Shown: positions 1 to 6,997, counted from the first letter of the stretch. The stretch is 8,983 bases of DNA from Nocardioides sp. (GCA_030452025.1 JAKDNC010000109.1:1-8983), one strand, 5' to 3'. Numbers and translations: made by a program. The notes: generated by a model not told the origin, from the sequence alone.

Positions 1-440
1 TTCTCGACCCCGGGCAGCAGCGCATCTTGCTGCGCCTTGGTGAACCGGTGCACCTCGTCGACGAAGAGCACTGTCTCCCGTGAGTGGTGGACGAGGTCGC
101 TTCGGGCGGCGTCGATGGCTGCGCGGACCTCCTTGACCCCGGCTGCGACAGCCGAGACCTCGACGAAGCCACGATCGGTCTGTTGGGACAGGATGGAGGC
201 GATGGTGGTCTTGCCGGTGCCGGGCGGTCCCCACAACAACAGGGACATCGACTGGTCGCCCTCGATCAACTGGCGCAGGGGCGATCCCGCGGCGCGCAGC
301 TGCTGCTGGCCGGCCAGCTCGTCCAGGGTGCGCGGACGCATCCGCACCGCCAGCGGCGCCGACGAGTGCTGATTGCCCGCCAGCGAGCCGCGGAGGGCAT
401 CGGCCCGCTTGCCGGGCACGTCGAACAGTCCGTCTTCCAC
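1..440 (-). CDS. rarA: Replication-associated recombination protein A (RarA/MgsA-type AAA+ ATPase), N-terminal part
   Basis: This is the first 146 codons of a RarA (MgsA/WRNIP1) family AAA+ ATPase; the rest lies beyond the left edge. RarA proteins are cytoplasmic clamp-loader-like ATPases that act at stalled replication forks and gaps. Visible in the sequence: the family opening 'PLAVRMRPRTLDELAGQQ' (about residues 29-46), Walker A GPPGTGKT (71-78), and Walker B LFVDEVH followed by RFTKAQQDALLPGVE (125-146), which is diagnostic for RarA rather than RuvB or DnaX. I chose the GTG at 438-440 (VEDGLFDVPG...) because it gives the expected short N-terminus before the conserved block and sits exactly 6 nt after a TAGGGT -10 box, as in leaderless actinobacterial genes. 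It lies 73 nt downstream of the transporter operon, is functionally unrelated to it, and is probably transcribed separately. Confidence 0.93.
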   Translation of the reverse strand, partial: MEDGLFDVPGKRADALRGSLAGNQHSSAPLAVRMRPRTLDELAGQQQLRAAGSPLRQLIEGDQSMSLLLWGPPGTGKTTIASILSQQTDRGFVEVSAVAAGVKEVRAAIDAARSDLVHHSRETVLFVDEVHRFTKAQQDALLPGVE

Positions 441-452
441 GCGCCCACCCTA
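441..452 (-). promoter_or_regulatory. Likely leaderless promoter of rarA
   Basis: On the minus strand TAGGGT (452-447) is followed by six bases and then the GTG start codon at 440. TANNNT six to seven bases before a start codon is the usual layout of leaderless transcripts in actinobacteria, so transcription would begin at or next to the GTG. There is no good -35 hexamer at the expected distance and only a G-rich, non-canonical stretch where a ribosome binding site would be. The assignment is by pattern only. Confidence 0.5.
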
Positions 453-513
453 GACGGCCTCGAGACGTGGTTCGGGCTCCCCATTGACTCCTGTGCGGGA
501 TCAGCCCGGTTGA

Positions 514-1698
514 TCACCCGTGGGCGACCGTACGACGATCCAGGTCAACCCACGTGTCGGCGAATCCGGGGCCATCGCTGAGGTCCGGGGACGGCGTGGC
601 GCCCGGGTCCGGATTGCCGGACTCGTCGACACCGAGCAGCCGTGAGGTGATCGGGGTCTCCGGATGCTTCCCGAGCTCTCCGGGGAAGTGGCAGGCGACC
701 TTGTGGCGCTTACCGATCTGGAGCAGCGGAGGCTCCACCTTGGCGCAGATCTCCTTGGCCAGCGAGCAGCGGGTGCGGAAACGGCAGCCAGAAGGCGGGT
801 TGATCGGGCTCGGAACGTCGCCCTCGAGCATGATCCGGTCCCGCCGCCCCCCGACCGCGGCCTGCTTCACGTCGGGCACCGCGGAGAGCAGCGCCTGCGT
901 GTAGGGGTGGTGCGGACGGTTGTAGAGGGTCTCGCGGTCGGCGATCTCGACGATCTTGCCGAGGTACATCACCGCGATCTCGGGGCAGAAGTGTCGGACG
1001 ACCGCAAGGTCGTGGGCGATGAACAGGAACGCGATCCCGAATTCCTTCTGCACGTCCTGGAGCAGGTTGACCACCTGCGCCTGGATCGACACGTCGAGCG
1101 CCGAGACCGGCTCGTCGGCTACCAGGAGCTTCGGCTGAAGAGCCAGGGCACGCGCGATCCCGATGCGTTGGCGCTGGCCACCGGAGAACTCCGACGGGTA
1201 GCGGTTGTAGTGCTCGGGGTTGAGGCCGACGACCTCGAGCAGCTCACGGACCCGTTCGAGCACCTTCTTCTTCGGCACCACGTTGTGCACCTCGAGTGGC
1301 GTCCCGATGATCGCGCCCACCGTGTGGCGGGGGTTGAGCGAGGAGTAGGGATCCTGGAAGATCATCTGGACCTCGCGGCGCAGCGGGAGGAGCTCCCTCC
1401 GCTTCAGCTTGGCCATGTCCCGGCCCTCGAACTCGATCGAGCCGGAGGTCGGTTCATGGAGCCGCGTGATCAGACGACCGGTGGTCGACTTCCCGCAGCC
1501 GGACTCGCCCACCAGGCCGAGCGCGCTGCCCTGGGGGATCTCGAACGAGACACCGTCGACGGCCTGGACGTTGGCCAGGGTGCGCTGGAGCAGCCCCGAA
1601 GACTTCACCGGGAAATACTTGCGAAGGTTGTGCACCTTCAGCACCGGGTCCGTGTGGTCGGGCCCCGGCGCCGCCGCGTGATCAGAGACCTCTGTCAT
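514..1698 (-). CDS. Peptide-type ABC transporter ATP-binding protein (OppF/DppF type)
   Basis: One of the two cytoplasmic ATPases that power this importer (394 aa). Walker A is GESGCGKST (64-72), the Q-loop glutamine is Q115 in MIFQDPYSSLNPR, the ABC signature is SGGQR (172-176), Walker B is LLVADEP (191-197) and the switch histidine is H229. A C-terminal oligo_HPY extension follows (about 255-340) with cysteines C305, C311, C318 and C336; this arrangement binds a [4Fe-4S] cluster in the mycobacterial Opp transporter. SGGQR and 'SSLNPR' fit the F-type partner rather than D. After the last cysteine comes a polar, Pro/Asp-rich tail of about 58 residues that I cannot assign. The ATG lies 1 nt after the stop of the upstream ATPase gene (TGA-C-ATG), with GAGGAGG inside that gene's last codons as ribosome binding site, so translation is coupled. 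Last gene of the transporter operon. The substrate (di- or oligopeptide, or another family 5 ligand) cannot be read from the ATPase. Confidence 0.95.
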   Translation of the reverse strand: MTEVSDHAAAPGPDHTDPVLKVHNLRKYFPVKSSGLLQRTLANVQAVDGVSFEIPQGSALGLVGESGCGKSTTGRLITRLHEPTSGSIEFEGRDMAKLKRRELLPLRREVQMIFQDPYSSLNPRHTVGAIIGTPLEVHNVVPKKKVLERVRELLEVVGLNPEHYNRYPSEFSGGQRQRIGIARALALQPKLLVADEPVSALDVSIQAQVVNLLQDVQKEFGIAFLFIAHDLAVVRHFCPEIAVMYLGKIVEIADRETLYNRPHHPYTQALLSAVPDVKQAAVGGRRDRIMLEGDVPSPINPPSGCRFRTRCSLAKEICAKVEPPLLQIGKRHKVACHFPGELGKHPETPITSRLLGVDESGNPDPGATPSPDLSDGPGFADTWVDLDRRTVAHG

Positions 1699-1699
1699 G

Positions 1700-2845
1700 T
1701 CAGCGGCCCTCCTCAGTGGTCGTTCCTGCGACGCCCTCGACCGGATCCCCGGTCCCCGGCAGCCGGTCGGGGGCGATCGCGGGAAGGATCTCCATCGCGT
1801 AGATCTCCTCGGGGTTGCTCAGGTGGCAGCGCTTGGTGTGTCCGGTCCCGTGCGAGCCGGGCAGCAGCTCGGGCAGCTGATTGGCGCACAACTCACCGGG
1901 GACCTTGTCCACGTGAGTGCAGCGCGGGTGGAAGGCACAGCCGGTCGGCGGATTCAGCAGGCTAGGTGGGTTCCCGGGGATCGGGATCAGCCGGGCATCG
2001 GTGTCCGCACTGACGTCCGGAACGCTGGAAAGGAGTCCCCAGGTGTAGGGCATCTCCGGGTGCGTCAGGATCTCCCGGGTCGGCCCGTTCTCCACTGCAC
2101 GCCCGCCGTACATCACCAGCACCTCGTCGGCCATCTCTGCGACGACGCCGAGGTCATGGGTGATCATGATGATCGCGGAGTTGAACTCACGCTGCAACTC
2201 CTGGAGGAGGTCGAGGATCTGCGCCTGGACGGTCACGTCGAGCGCGGTCGTCGGCTCGTCTGCGATCAGCAACTTCGGGTCGTTGACCAGCGCCATCGCG
2301 ATCATCGCGCGCTGACGCATGCCGCCGGAGAACTGGTGGGGGTAGTCGTCGACCCGGCTTCGTGCCTGCGGGATGCCGACCAGGTCGAGCATCTCGATGG
2401 CCTTCTTCTTCGCAGTCGACTTCGAGACCTTGTGGTGAATCCGGTAGGCCTCGATGATCTGCGCGCCGATCGAGAAGAACGGGTGCAGGGCGGTCAACGG
2501 GTCCTGGAAGATCATTGCGACGTCGGCGCCGCGAATGGGTCGCATGATGCTCTGCCCGGCGCCGATGATCTCCTGGCCGCCCACCTTGATGGAGCCCTCG
2601 AGCCGGGTCGATCGGAGGTCGTGCAGGCCCAGGATGGCCATCGAGGAGACGCTCTTGCCGGAGCCGGACTCGCCCACGATGCCCAGGGTCTGACCGCGCT
2701 GGACCGAGTAGGACAGGTCGGTGACCGCCTGGACGAGACCGTCGTGAGTGGGGAACCGCACGGTCAGGGTGTTGACCTCGAGGTAGGGCGTGGTGCTGGT
2801 CTCGGCGCCGTCGTCGAGGGAGGGCGTGGTGCTCAGGTCTGTCAT
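1700..2845 (-). CDS. Peptide-type ABC transporter ATP-binding protein (OppD/DppD type)
   Basis: The second ATPase of the heterodimeric pair (381 aa). Walker A is GESGSGKS (58-65), the Q-loop is Q114 in MIFQDPLTALHP, the signature is SGGMRQR (173-179), Walker B is LLIADEP (192-198) and the switch histidine is H230. SGGMRQR and 'EPTTALDVTVQAQIL' are typical of D-type partners. The C-terminal oligo_HPY region (about 255-345) has four cysteines, C302, C308, C319 and C339, spaced like those that hold a [4Fe-4S] cluster in related transporters. The start codon overlaps the stop of the permease gene upstream (ATGA, 2845-2842), and GTGAGGAT before it supplies the ribosome binding site. The last sense codons (EEGR) also form the ribosome binding site of the next ATPase gene. 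All catalytic motifs are intact, so both ATP sites of the dimer should be active. Confidence 0.95.
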   Translation of the reverse strand: MTDLSTTPSLDDGAETSTTPYLEVNTLTVRFPTHDGLVQAVTDLSYSVQRGQTLGIVGESGSGKSVSSMAILGLHDLRSTRLEGSIKVGGQEIIGAGQSIMRPIRGADVAMIFQDPLTALHPFFSIGAQIIEAYRIHHKVSKSTAKKKAIEMLDLVGIPQARSRVDDYPHQFSGGMRQRAMIAMALVNDPKLLIADEPTTALDVTVQAQILDLLQELQREFNSAIIMITHDLGVVAEMADEVLVMYGGRAVENGPTREILTHPEMPYTWGLLSSVPDVSADTDARLIPIPGNPPSLLNPPTGCAFHPRCTHVDKVPGELCANQLPELLPGSHGTGHTKRCHLSNPEEIYAMEILPAIAPDRLPGTGDPVEGVAGTTTEEGR

Positions 2846-3843
2846 CCGATCCTCACTCGAGGGTCAAGGTAGCCGTACAAGATGTCCACCACGAGGTTGG
2901 CCAGGACCACCATGGCGGCGGCCAGCATCACGGTGGCGTTGATGACGGGAAGGTCCATCGGCGTCTCGATCACCGAGTCGAGCGCCAGGAGCCCGACTCC
3001 GTCGATGCCGAAGATCTTCTCGGTGAAGACCGTCCCGGCGAGCAGTGCCGCGAAGTCGAGGCCGAAGATCGTGACCACAGGAACGATCGCGGCGCGCAGC
3101 GCGTGTTTGAAGATCACCTTGTTGCGGGGCACGCCCTTGGCGGATGCCGAACGGATGTAGTCCTCGCCGAGAGTCTCGAGCATCTCACCGCGGGAGAACC
3201 GGGCGTACTGGGTCGACTGTGCGATGCCCAGCACCAGCCAGGGCAACAGCATCGCCCCGATCCATGGCAGGACCCCTTGGGTGATCGGCTGGTATTCAGT
3301 GTCGGGGAAGATGTTCGTCCGCAGCGTCAGGAAGATCCACGCCAGCAGGGCGAACAGATAGTAGGGAATCGAGGAGATGACCAGACTGAAGCCGACCAGA
3401 CCTCGATCCCAGATGGTGCCCCGGGCCCGCGCGGCGAGGACACCGAGGGTGACCCCGAAGGTCAGGTAGATGGTCGCACCGCCCAGGGCGAGCGTCAGGG
3501 TGGCCGGGTATGCCTTCACCAGCTGGTCGGTGACAGGCTGGCGGGTCCCGTAGGAGATGCCGAAGCAGGGTGCGTCGCACTCATAGGTGCTGGACCCGAA
3601 CGGCACGTCGCGTCCGACGAAGACGCCCTTGACGAACTTGCCGTACTGCGTGGTGATCGGCTCGTTGAGACCCATCGACTCCTCGATGAGCGCCAGCCGG
3701 TCAGCGGTGCAGCGTCCCTGGGCAGCGCAGACCGGGCCGGCCGGGTTCGGGATCGCCTTGTAGAACAAGGCGAACACCGCCATCGAGGTGATGATGACGA
3801 CGAGCAGCGCGGCCAACAGCCGTCGCACGATGTACCCGAGCAT
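2842..3843 (-). CDS. Peptide-type ABC transporter permease (OppB/DppB type)
   Basis: Integral membrane subunit (333 aa) forming half of the translocation path. The N-terminus MLGYIVRRLLAALLVVIITS is the classic OppB/DppB opening, with one membrane span at about 9-29. A long extracytoplasmic segment follows (about 30-110) and then five further hydrophobic spans (roughly 115-137, 148-174, 190-210, 252-275, 300-323). The EAA loop that docks on the ATPases lies at about 219-256, with the conserved G in SAKGVPRNKVIFKHALR. The external segment has two cysteine pairs, C39/C45 and C89/C93, probably disulfides. The ATG at 3841-3843 is preceded by GGAGGA with 10 nt spacing. It is 128 bp downstream of SBP copy 1, from which it is separated by two stem-loops, and overlaps the following ATPase gene by 4 nt. 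Confidence 0.94.
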   Translation of the reverse strand: MLGYIVRRLLAALLVVIITSMAVFALFYKAIPNPAGPVCAAQGRCTADRLALIEESMGLNEPITTQYGKFVKGVFVGRDVPFGSSTYECDAPCFGISYGTRQPVTDQLVKAYPATLTLALGGATIYLTFGVTLGVLAARARGTIWDRGLVGFSLVISSIPYYLFALLAWIFLTLRTNIFPDTEYQPITQGVLPWIGAMLLPWLVLGIAQSTQYARFSRGEMLETLGEDYIRSASAKGVPRNKVIFKHALRAAIVPVVTIFGLDFAALLAGTVFTEKIFGIDGVGLLALDSVIETPMDLPVINATVMLAAAMVVLANLVVDILYGYLDPRVRIG

Positions 3844-3875
3844 GGGCGCTTCTTCCTCCGCGGGTGGTGGTGCCG

Positions 3876-3917
3876 GGACATGGGGTGGATCCGGAGGTCC
3901 GGATCCACCCCATGTCC
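3876..3917 (-). terminator. Perfect 20-bp inverted repeat after SBP copy 1 (partial terminator or mRNA-processing hairpin)
   Basis: Positions 3876-3895 and 3898-3917 are exact reverse complements, separated by only 2 nt. This gives a very strong GC-rich stem with an effective 4-nt loop containing GGATCC-type palindromic sequence. It lies 55 nt past the stop of SBP copy 1 and 16 nt before the ribosome binding site of the permease gene. There is no U-tract on either strand. In SBP-first importer operons such hairpins usually stop part of the transcription or protect the upstream mRNA, giving more binding protein than permease. I infer that role; a full terminator would cut the permease and ATPases off from their only visible promoter. 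Confidence 0.6.
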
Positions 3918-3927
3918 TTGGACGAGC

Positions 3928-3944
3928 GAGCCACCGGGTGGCTC
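3928..3944 (-). terminator. Second, smaller stem-loop just after SBP copy 1
   Basis: GAGCCAC (3928-3934) and GTGGCTC (3938-3944) form a 7-bp perfect stem with a 3-nt loop, 27 nt after the SBP stop and directly before the 20-bp stem-loop. The two hairpins are in tandem, which suggests a compound transcription attenuator or 3' protecting structure for the SBP message. The small stem alone would be weak. Confidence 0.4.
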
Positions 3945-3971
3945 ATCGTTGTGCTTCTCGATCACACCGGG

Positions 3972-5738
3972 TCAGGAGACCCAGATGCCCTTCCACGTCG
4001 GCATGCCGTAGCCGATGTCGATGTTGTGACCGTTGACCTTCGACCCGTGGGCCTGGGCGGTGCCGGTGTAGCTGGTGACAATCGCCGGGAGGTATTCCTT
4101 GGCGATCGTCTCGTCGAGGTCGCCCCAGGCTTCGGGCTGCTCCTCGAGCGGCATCTGCAGGATCTCCTTGATCCGGTCGTCCACCTCGGGCTCGCTGAAC
4201 ACCGAGTAGTTGGCGCCGAGGCCCTCTTCGTCGAGGTTGGTCGACTGCATCACCGGCGGGAACCAGGACGAGCCGGCCGGCCAGTCCGAGCACCAGCCCG
4301 AGCTACGGACGTTGAGGTCCGAGTCCGGGTCGGAGCGCTTCTCGGAGAGCTCCGCGGTGGTGGTGGCGATCGGGGTGGCCTTGAATCCGGCCTCCTCGAG
4401 CGCGGCGACAATGACGTCCTTCTGCGCGACTCCGTTCGGGTCGTCGTTGGCGAAGAGGAACTTCAGCTCGTAGTCCATGGCGCCGGCTTCCTCGAGGAGC
4501 GCCTTGGCCTTGGCCGGGTCGGTGGTGCCGGGCTCGTGGCCCTCGACCGCGGTGTACTCCTTGCGACCAGGTGTGCCGGGCGGCATCAGGGCCGAGGCGT
4601 CCGAGAGTCGGGTCACTCCGTCGATGTTGCCACCGGCGAGGATGGCGTCCTTGTAGGGGTAGGCCCAGGCGACGGCCTCGCGAACCAACTTGTCGGTGAC
4701 CTTGCGGTAGTCCAGACCCCAGTAGTAGGTGCACGGCTGGCCGCCGATGACCAGGCGGTCCTTGTGGTCGTTGCTGAACTTCCGGAAGTCAGCGCCGAGG
4801 ACGTCGTCATAGGTCATCGTGGTCTGGCCCTCGCCCTGGTCGGCCAGGAGGATCTGGTCGATCTTGGCGCTCTCGACCTGGACGTCGAAGACATACTTCT
4901 CCGGGTACTGCGTGCGCCCCGGGTCGGTCTTCGGGTCCCACGCCTGGTTGCGGACCAGAGTCAGGTTCTTCTCCGGGTTGTACTGGGCAAACTTGTAGGG
5001 ACCCGAGGCCAGCGGGTGCTGGCGGTACTTCTCCGGGGTCGAGGCCGGTCCCTCGGGGACCGGACCCATCGCCGGGAAGGTGCCCCAGTAGGGCATGTCC
5101 GGGAACGGCGTCGACATCTTGATCGTCAGCGTGTCCCCGTCGACCTCGATGGCATCGAAGTCGGTGCTCTTCCCGGAGTAGGGCCCCTTGTAGTCCGCGC
5201 CGCCCTCGAAGTAGTCGTTGGCAAAGGCAGGACCGTCCGGGAAAGCCTTGCGGTCCATCGCACGCAACATGCCGAACTTCACGTCGTCGGCGGTGATCTC
5301 CTTGCCGTTCTCGAACTTCGCACCCTTGCGGATCGTGAACTTCCACTCGGTGAAGTCCTCGTTCGGCGTGCCCAAGCCGGTGGCGAGGTCGGGAATCAGG
5401 GTCATCTGCCCCGACTCCTCGTCGTAGGCGTACTGCGTCAACGACCGCGTGACCAGACCGGTCAGGATCGAGGCGGTGTTGACGTAGTAGGCCTCGGCGG
5501 GGTCCATCGTGTTGAGACCGTTGACGCTGAGGACCTTCACGGTCCCGCCCTTCTTAGCGCCCTCGATCTCCACGGGACCCTCACGCTCGGCATCCTGGGC
5601 ATCGCCAGTGTCGCCGAGCTTGTCCCGATCAACGCCGGAATCCCCGGAGTCACCCCCGCTGCCGCCGCTTCCGCCGCAAGCAGCGAGAGTCATGACGCCG
5701 GCAGTGGCCAAGGCAATAAACGGTGTCTTCAACCGCAT
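3972..5738 (-). CDS. Peptide-type ABC transporter substrate-binding lipoprotein, copy 1 (SBP family 5)
   Basis: Encodes a 588-residue binding protein that captures the substrate outside the membrane and passes it to the permease pair. The N-terminus MRLKTPFIALATAGVMTLAAC is a lipoprotein signal with lipobox LAAC and lipidated C21, then a Gly/Ser/Asp-rich tether (22-58). SBP family 5 features follow: 'GGTVKVLSVNGLNTMDPAEAYY' near 64-85, FTIRKGAKFENGKEITADDVKF (134-155), 'HPLASGPYKF' (241-250), 'TYYWGLDYRKVTDKLVREAVAWAY' (337-360). C336 and C483 are the only other cysteines and may pair. I chose the ATG at 5736-5738 because it gives a proper signal peptide and has AAGGGTGGG 6 nt upstream. An ATG 54 nt further upstream overlaps the oppC stop (ATGA) but would add 18 residues before the signal. 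Copy 2 encodes the same protein. The ligand is not identifiable beyond the peptide/nickel/opine class. Confidence 0.94.
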   Translation of the reverse strand: MRLKTPFIALATAGVMTLAACGGSGGSGGDSGDSGVDRDKLGDTGDAQDAEREGPVEIEGAKKGGTVKVLSVNGLNTMDPAEAYYVNTASILTGLVTRSLTQYAYDEESGQMTLIPDLATGLGTPNEDFTEWKFTIRKGAKFENGKEITADDVKFGMLRAMDRKAFPDGPAFANDYFEGGADYKGPYSGKSTDFDAIEVDGDTLTIKMSTPFPDMPYWGTFPAMGPVPEGPASTPEKYRQHPLASGPYKFAQYNPEKNLTLVRNQAWDPKTDPGRTQYPEKYVFDVQVESAKIDQILLADQGEGQTTMTYDDVLGADFRKFSNDHKDRLVIGGQPCTYYWGLDYRKVTDKLVREAVAWAYPYKDAILAGGNIDGVTRLSDASALMPPGTPGRKEYTAVEGHEPGTTDPAKAKALLEEAGAMDYELKFLFANDDPNGVAQKDVIVAALEEAGFKATPIATTTAELSEKRSDPDSDLNVRSSGWCSDWPAGSSWFPPVMQSTNLDEEGLGANYSVFSEPEVDDRIKEILQMPLEEQPEAWGDLDETIAKEYLPAIVTSYTGTAQAHGSKVNGHNIDIGYGMPTWKGIWVS

Positions 5739-5799
5739 GGCAAACCCACCCTTTCGATGTGTGTTGCTGATCCCTCCGAGACGGGATGTCATCGGCGAG
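3978..5799 (-). repeat. Exact 1.82-kb direct repeat, unit 1
   Basis: This stretch matches 6993-8814 at a constant offset of 3015. It covers all of the SBP gene except its last two codons, the 50-nt leader and the last 11 nt of the oppC gene (CTCGCCGATGA). I compared long blocks by eye, and the sense and antisense translations of both copies agree throughout; I found no mismatch or indel inside. Outside the ends the sequences differ at once. Confidence 0.93.
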
Positions 5800-6823
5800 T
5801 CTTGGGGTCAAAGGCGTCCCTGATCGAGTCGCCGAGAAGGTTGAGCGCAACCACCAGCACCATTACGACGATGACAGGTGCCCAGAGGTAGAGCGAGTAC
5901 GCGTCGAAGTATCCGTAGGCGACATTGATGGTCTGGCCCAGTGACGGGATGCCGGTGAGACCGATCCCGAGGAACGACAGGCCGGCCTCGGCTGCGACGT
6001 AGGCCGGCAGCATCAGCGACACGGCCACGACGATCGGGGCCACCAAGTTCGGGAGCAGCTCCTTGAACAGGATCCGACGCGTCGGGACGCCGATCACCAG
6101 CGCGGACTGGATGAACTCGCGCTCACGCAGCGAGAGCACCTGGCCGCGGACCAGCCGAGCCAGGCTCATCCAGCCGAAGACGACGAGCACGCCGACCAAT
6201 GCCAGCAGCTGGGCCCGGCCGAGCTTGTCCACGTCCGCGCTGAACCGGCTGGTGATGATCGGCGCCAGGCACAGGGCGCCGAGCAGGAAGGGGAAGGAGA
6301 GGAACAGGTCGATGATGAACGACAGGATTCGGTCGGGCCAGCCACGGGCGAATCCGGCCATCAGGCCGATGGTGACGCCGATGAGGGTGCTCAGCACCGT
6401 GGCCAGGGTGGAGACCAGCAGCGAGGTTCGCACGCCGTAGAGCAACCGAGCCAGGTTGTCATAGCCGGTCTGCGGCGCGATCCCGAGAGGGTGCTCCCAC
6501 GTGAACGGATAGTACGGCGGACCGATCGCCGGGAAGCCGTCGTACTCGAGGAGCTCGGTCAGGCCGGGCAGCCCGGGCTCCTGCTTCTCGTGGATGTCGA
6601 GCAGGTGCGTGATCAGCGGAGCGAAGACACCCAGCACCACGAGCAGGAGGACGATGGTCCCGCACACGAGCGCGACCCTGTCCTTGCGCAGCCGGGTGAG
6701 CGCGATCTGAGTCGGCGACTTGGCAACGTTCCCGTTCTTCTTCTTGCTGGTGGGGGCATCCCCCGGTGCGGGATCTTCGCTGAAGGAACCGAGAGTCTCG
6801 GTTGCAATCGGCGGCTGCGACAT
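5789..6823 (-). CDS. Peptide-type ABC transporter permease (OppC/DppC type)
   Basis: The second membrane subunit (344 aa), partner of the OppB-type permease. A polar N-terminal tail (1-48) leads to the first span (about 50-74). The extracytoplasmic loop has the family motif HPLGIAPQTGYDNLARLLYGVRTSL in degenerate form (111-135). Further spans lie near 137-158, 166-190, 205-222, 260-278 and 312-332, with the EAA loop at about 227-262 (IGVPTRRILFKELLPN). It ends GDSIRDAFDPKTRR. I chose the ATG at 6821-6823 (MSQPPIATETL), which has GGGGAG 4 nt before it; the frame is open upstream to a GTG at 6910, but that part looks like leader. The gene sits apart from the OppB-type gene, between the two identical SBP genes, which is unusual. 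Its stop overlaps an ATG of the SBP leader (ATGA). Confidence 0.93.
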   Translation of the reverse strand: MSQPPIATETLGSFSEDPAPGDAPTSKKKNGNVAKSPTQIALTRLRKDRVALVCGTIVLLLVVLGVFAPLITHLLDIHEKQEPGLPGLTELLEYDGFPAIGPPYYPFTWEHPLGIAPQTGYDNLARLLYGVRTSLLVSTLATVLSTLIGVTIGLMAGFARGWPDRILSFIIDLFLSFPFLLGALCLAPIITSRFSADVDKLGRAQLLALVGVLVVFGWMSLARLVRGQVLSLREREFIQSALVIGVPTRRILFKELLPNLVAPIVVAVSLMLPAYVAAEAGLSFLGIGLTGIPSLGQTINVAYGYFDAYSLYLWAPVIVVMVLVVALNLLGDSIRDAFDPKTRR

Positions 6824-6868
6824 GCTCTCCCCATCGTGCGAACGGCCCACGGACGATCCCGAGGGGGC

Positions 6869-6907
6869 GCTTCCTGCGCCGTCGGTGACTCTATGTGACG
6901 TGTGACG
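6869..6907 (-). promoter_or_regulatory. Promoter/leader element of the oppC-SBP1-oppB-oppD-oppF operon
   Basis: On the minus strand TAGAGT (6893-6888) is a good actinobacterial -10 box; transcription would start near 6881, giving a leader of about 58 nt before the permease ATG. Directly upstream is a perfect tandem 7-mer (CGTCACA twice, 6907-6894), a possible operator. Downstream the leader has GCAGGAAGC (6877-6869). The whole block recurs before SBP copy 2 (8934-8965) with 27 of 32 bases identical, including TANNNT and GCAGGAAGC, which supports a regulatory role. No convincing -35 hexamer is visible in either version. Confidence 0.5.
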
Positions 6908-6911
6908 CACT

Positions 6912-6967
6912 TGCGGTCACCAACGCGTAACGATCTGGTCTCGACCCGTCACGCGTCAGTGACCGCA
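6912..6967 (-). promoter_or_regulatory. Large imperfect inverted repeat between SBP copy 2 and the oppC gene
   Basis: Left arm 6912-6928 (TGCGGTCACCAACGCGT) pairs with right arm 6951-6967 (ACGCGTCAGTGACCGCA) at 15 of 17 positions, with a 22-nt loop that itself contains GGTCTCGACC. It lies 20 nt after the stop of SBP copy 2 and 19 nt before the -10 box of the oppC gene. It could be a terminator for SBP copy 2 (no U-tract) or an operator for a dimeric repressor or activator; position and arm length fit either. The remaining bases of this 163-bp intergenic region show nothing else I can name. Confidence 0.5.
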
Positions 6968-6983
6968 CGGTGCACGCTCGGGC

Positions 6984-6997
6984 GGGTCAGCTGACCC
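6984..6997. repeat. Perfect 14-bp palindrome across the stop of SBP copy 2
   Basis: GGGTCAGCTGACCC is its own reverse complement and spans the last two codons and stop of SBP copy 2. In copy 1 the two central bases differ, so the palindrome is broken there. It may be chance, or the base of a 3'-end structure. Confidence 0.3.

Noticed and set aside
496..515. Small stem-loops around the stop of the OppF-type gene (GATCA/TGATC; CGGG/CCCG) as a terminator
   Set aside because: The stems are only 4-5 bp, alternative and overlapping, without a U-tract. I do not call a terminator here.
664..2872. Plus-strand open frames of about 390-430 codons opposite the two ATPase genes
   Set aside because: They are shadows of intact ATPase genes with all motifs, and their products resemble no known family.
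2842..3843. Two external cysteine pairs in the OppB-type permease as an unusual feature
   Set aside because: As I recall, similar cysteine-containing external segments occur in other actinobacterial permeases of this type, so this looks like a family trait.
5739..5792. Extended start for SBP copy 1 at the ATG overlapping the oppC stop (MTSRLGGISNTHRKGGFA before MRLK)
   Set aside because: It would bury the lipoprotein signal 18 residues inside, and the downstream ATG has its own ribosome binding site. It remains possible as a coupling start, but is less likely.
6824..6910. Extended start for the oppC gene at the GTG at 6910
   Set aside because: It contains the likely -10 box and lacks a ribosome binding site; the ATG at 6823 has GGGGAG in front and gives a normal OppC length.
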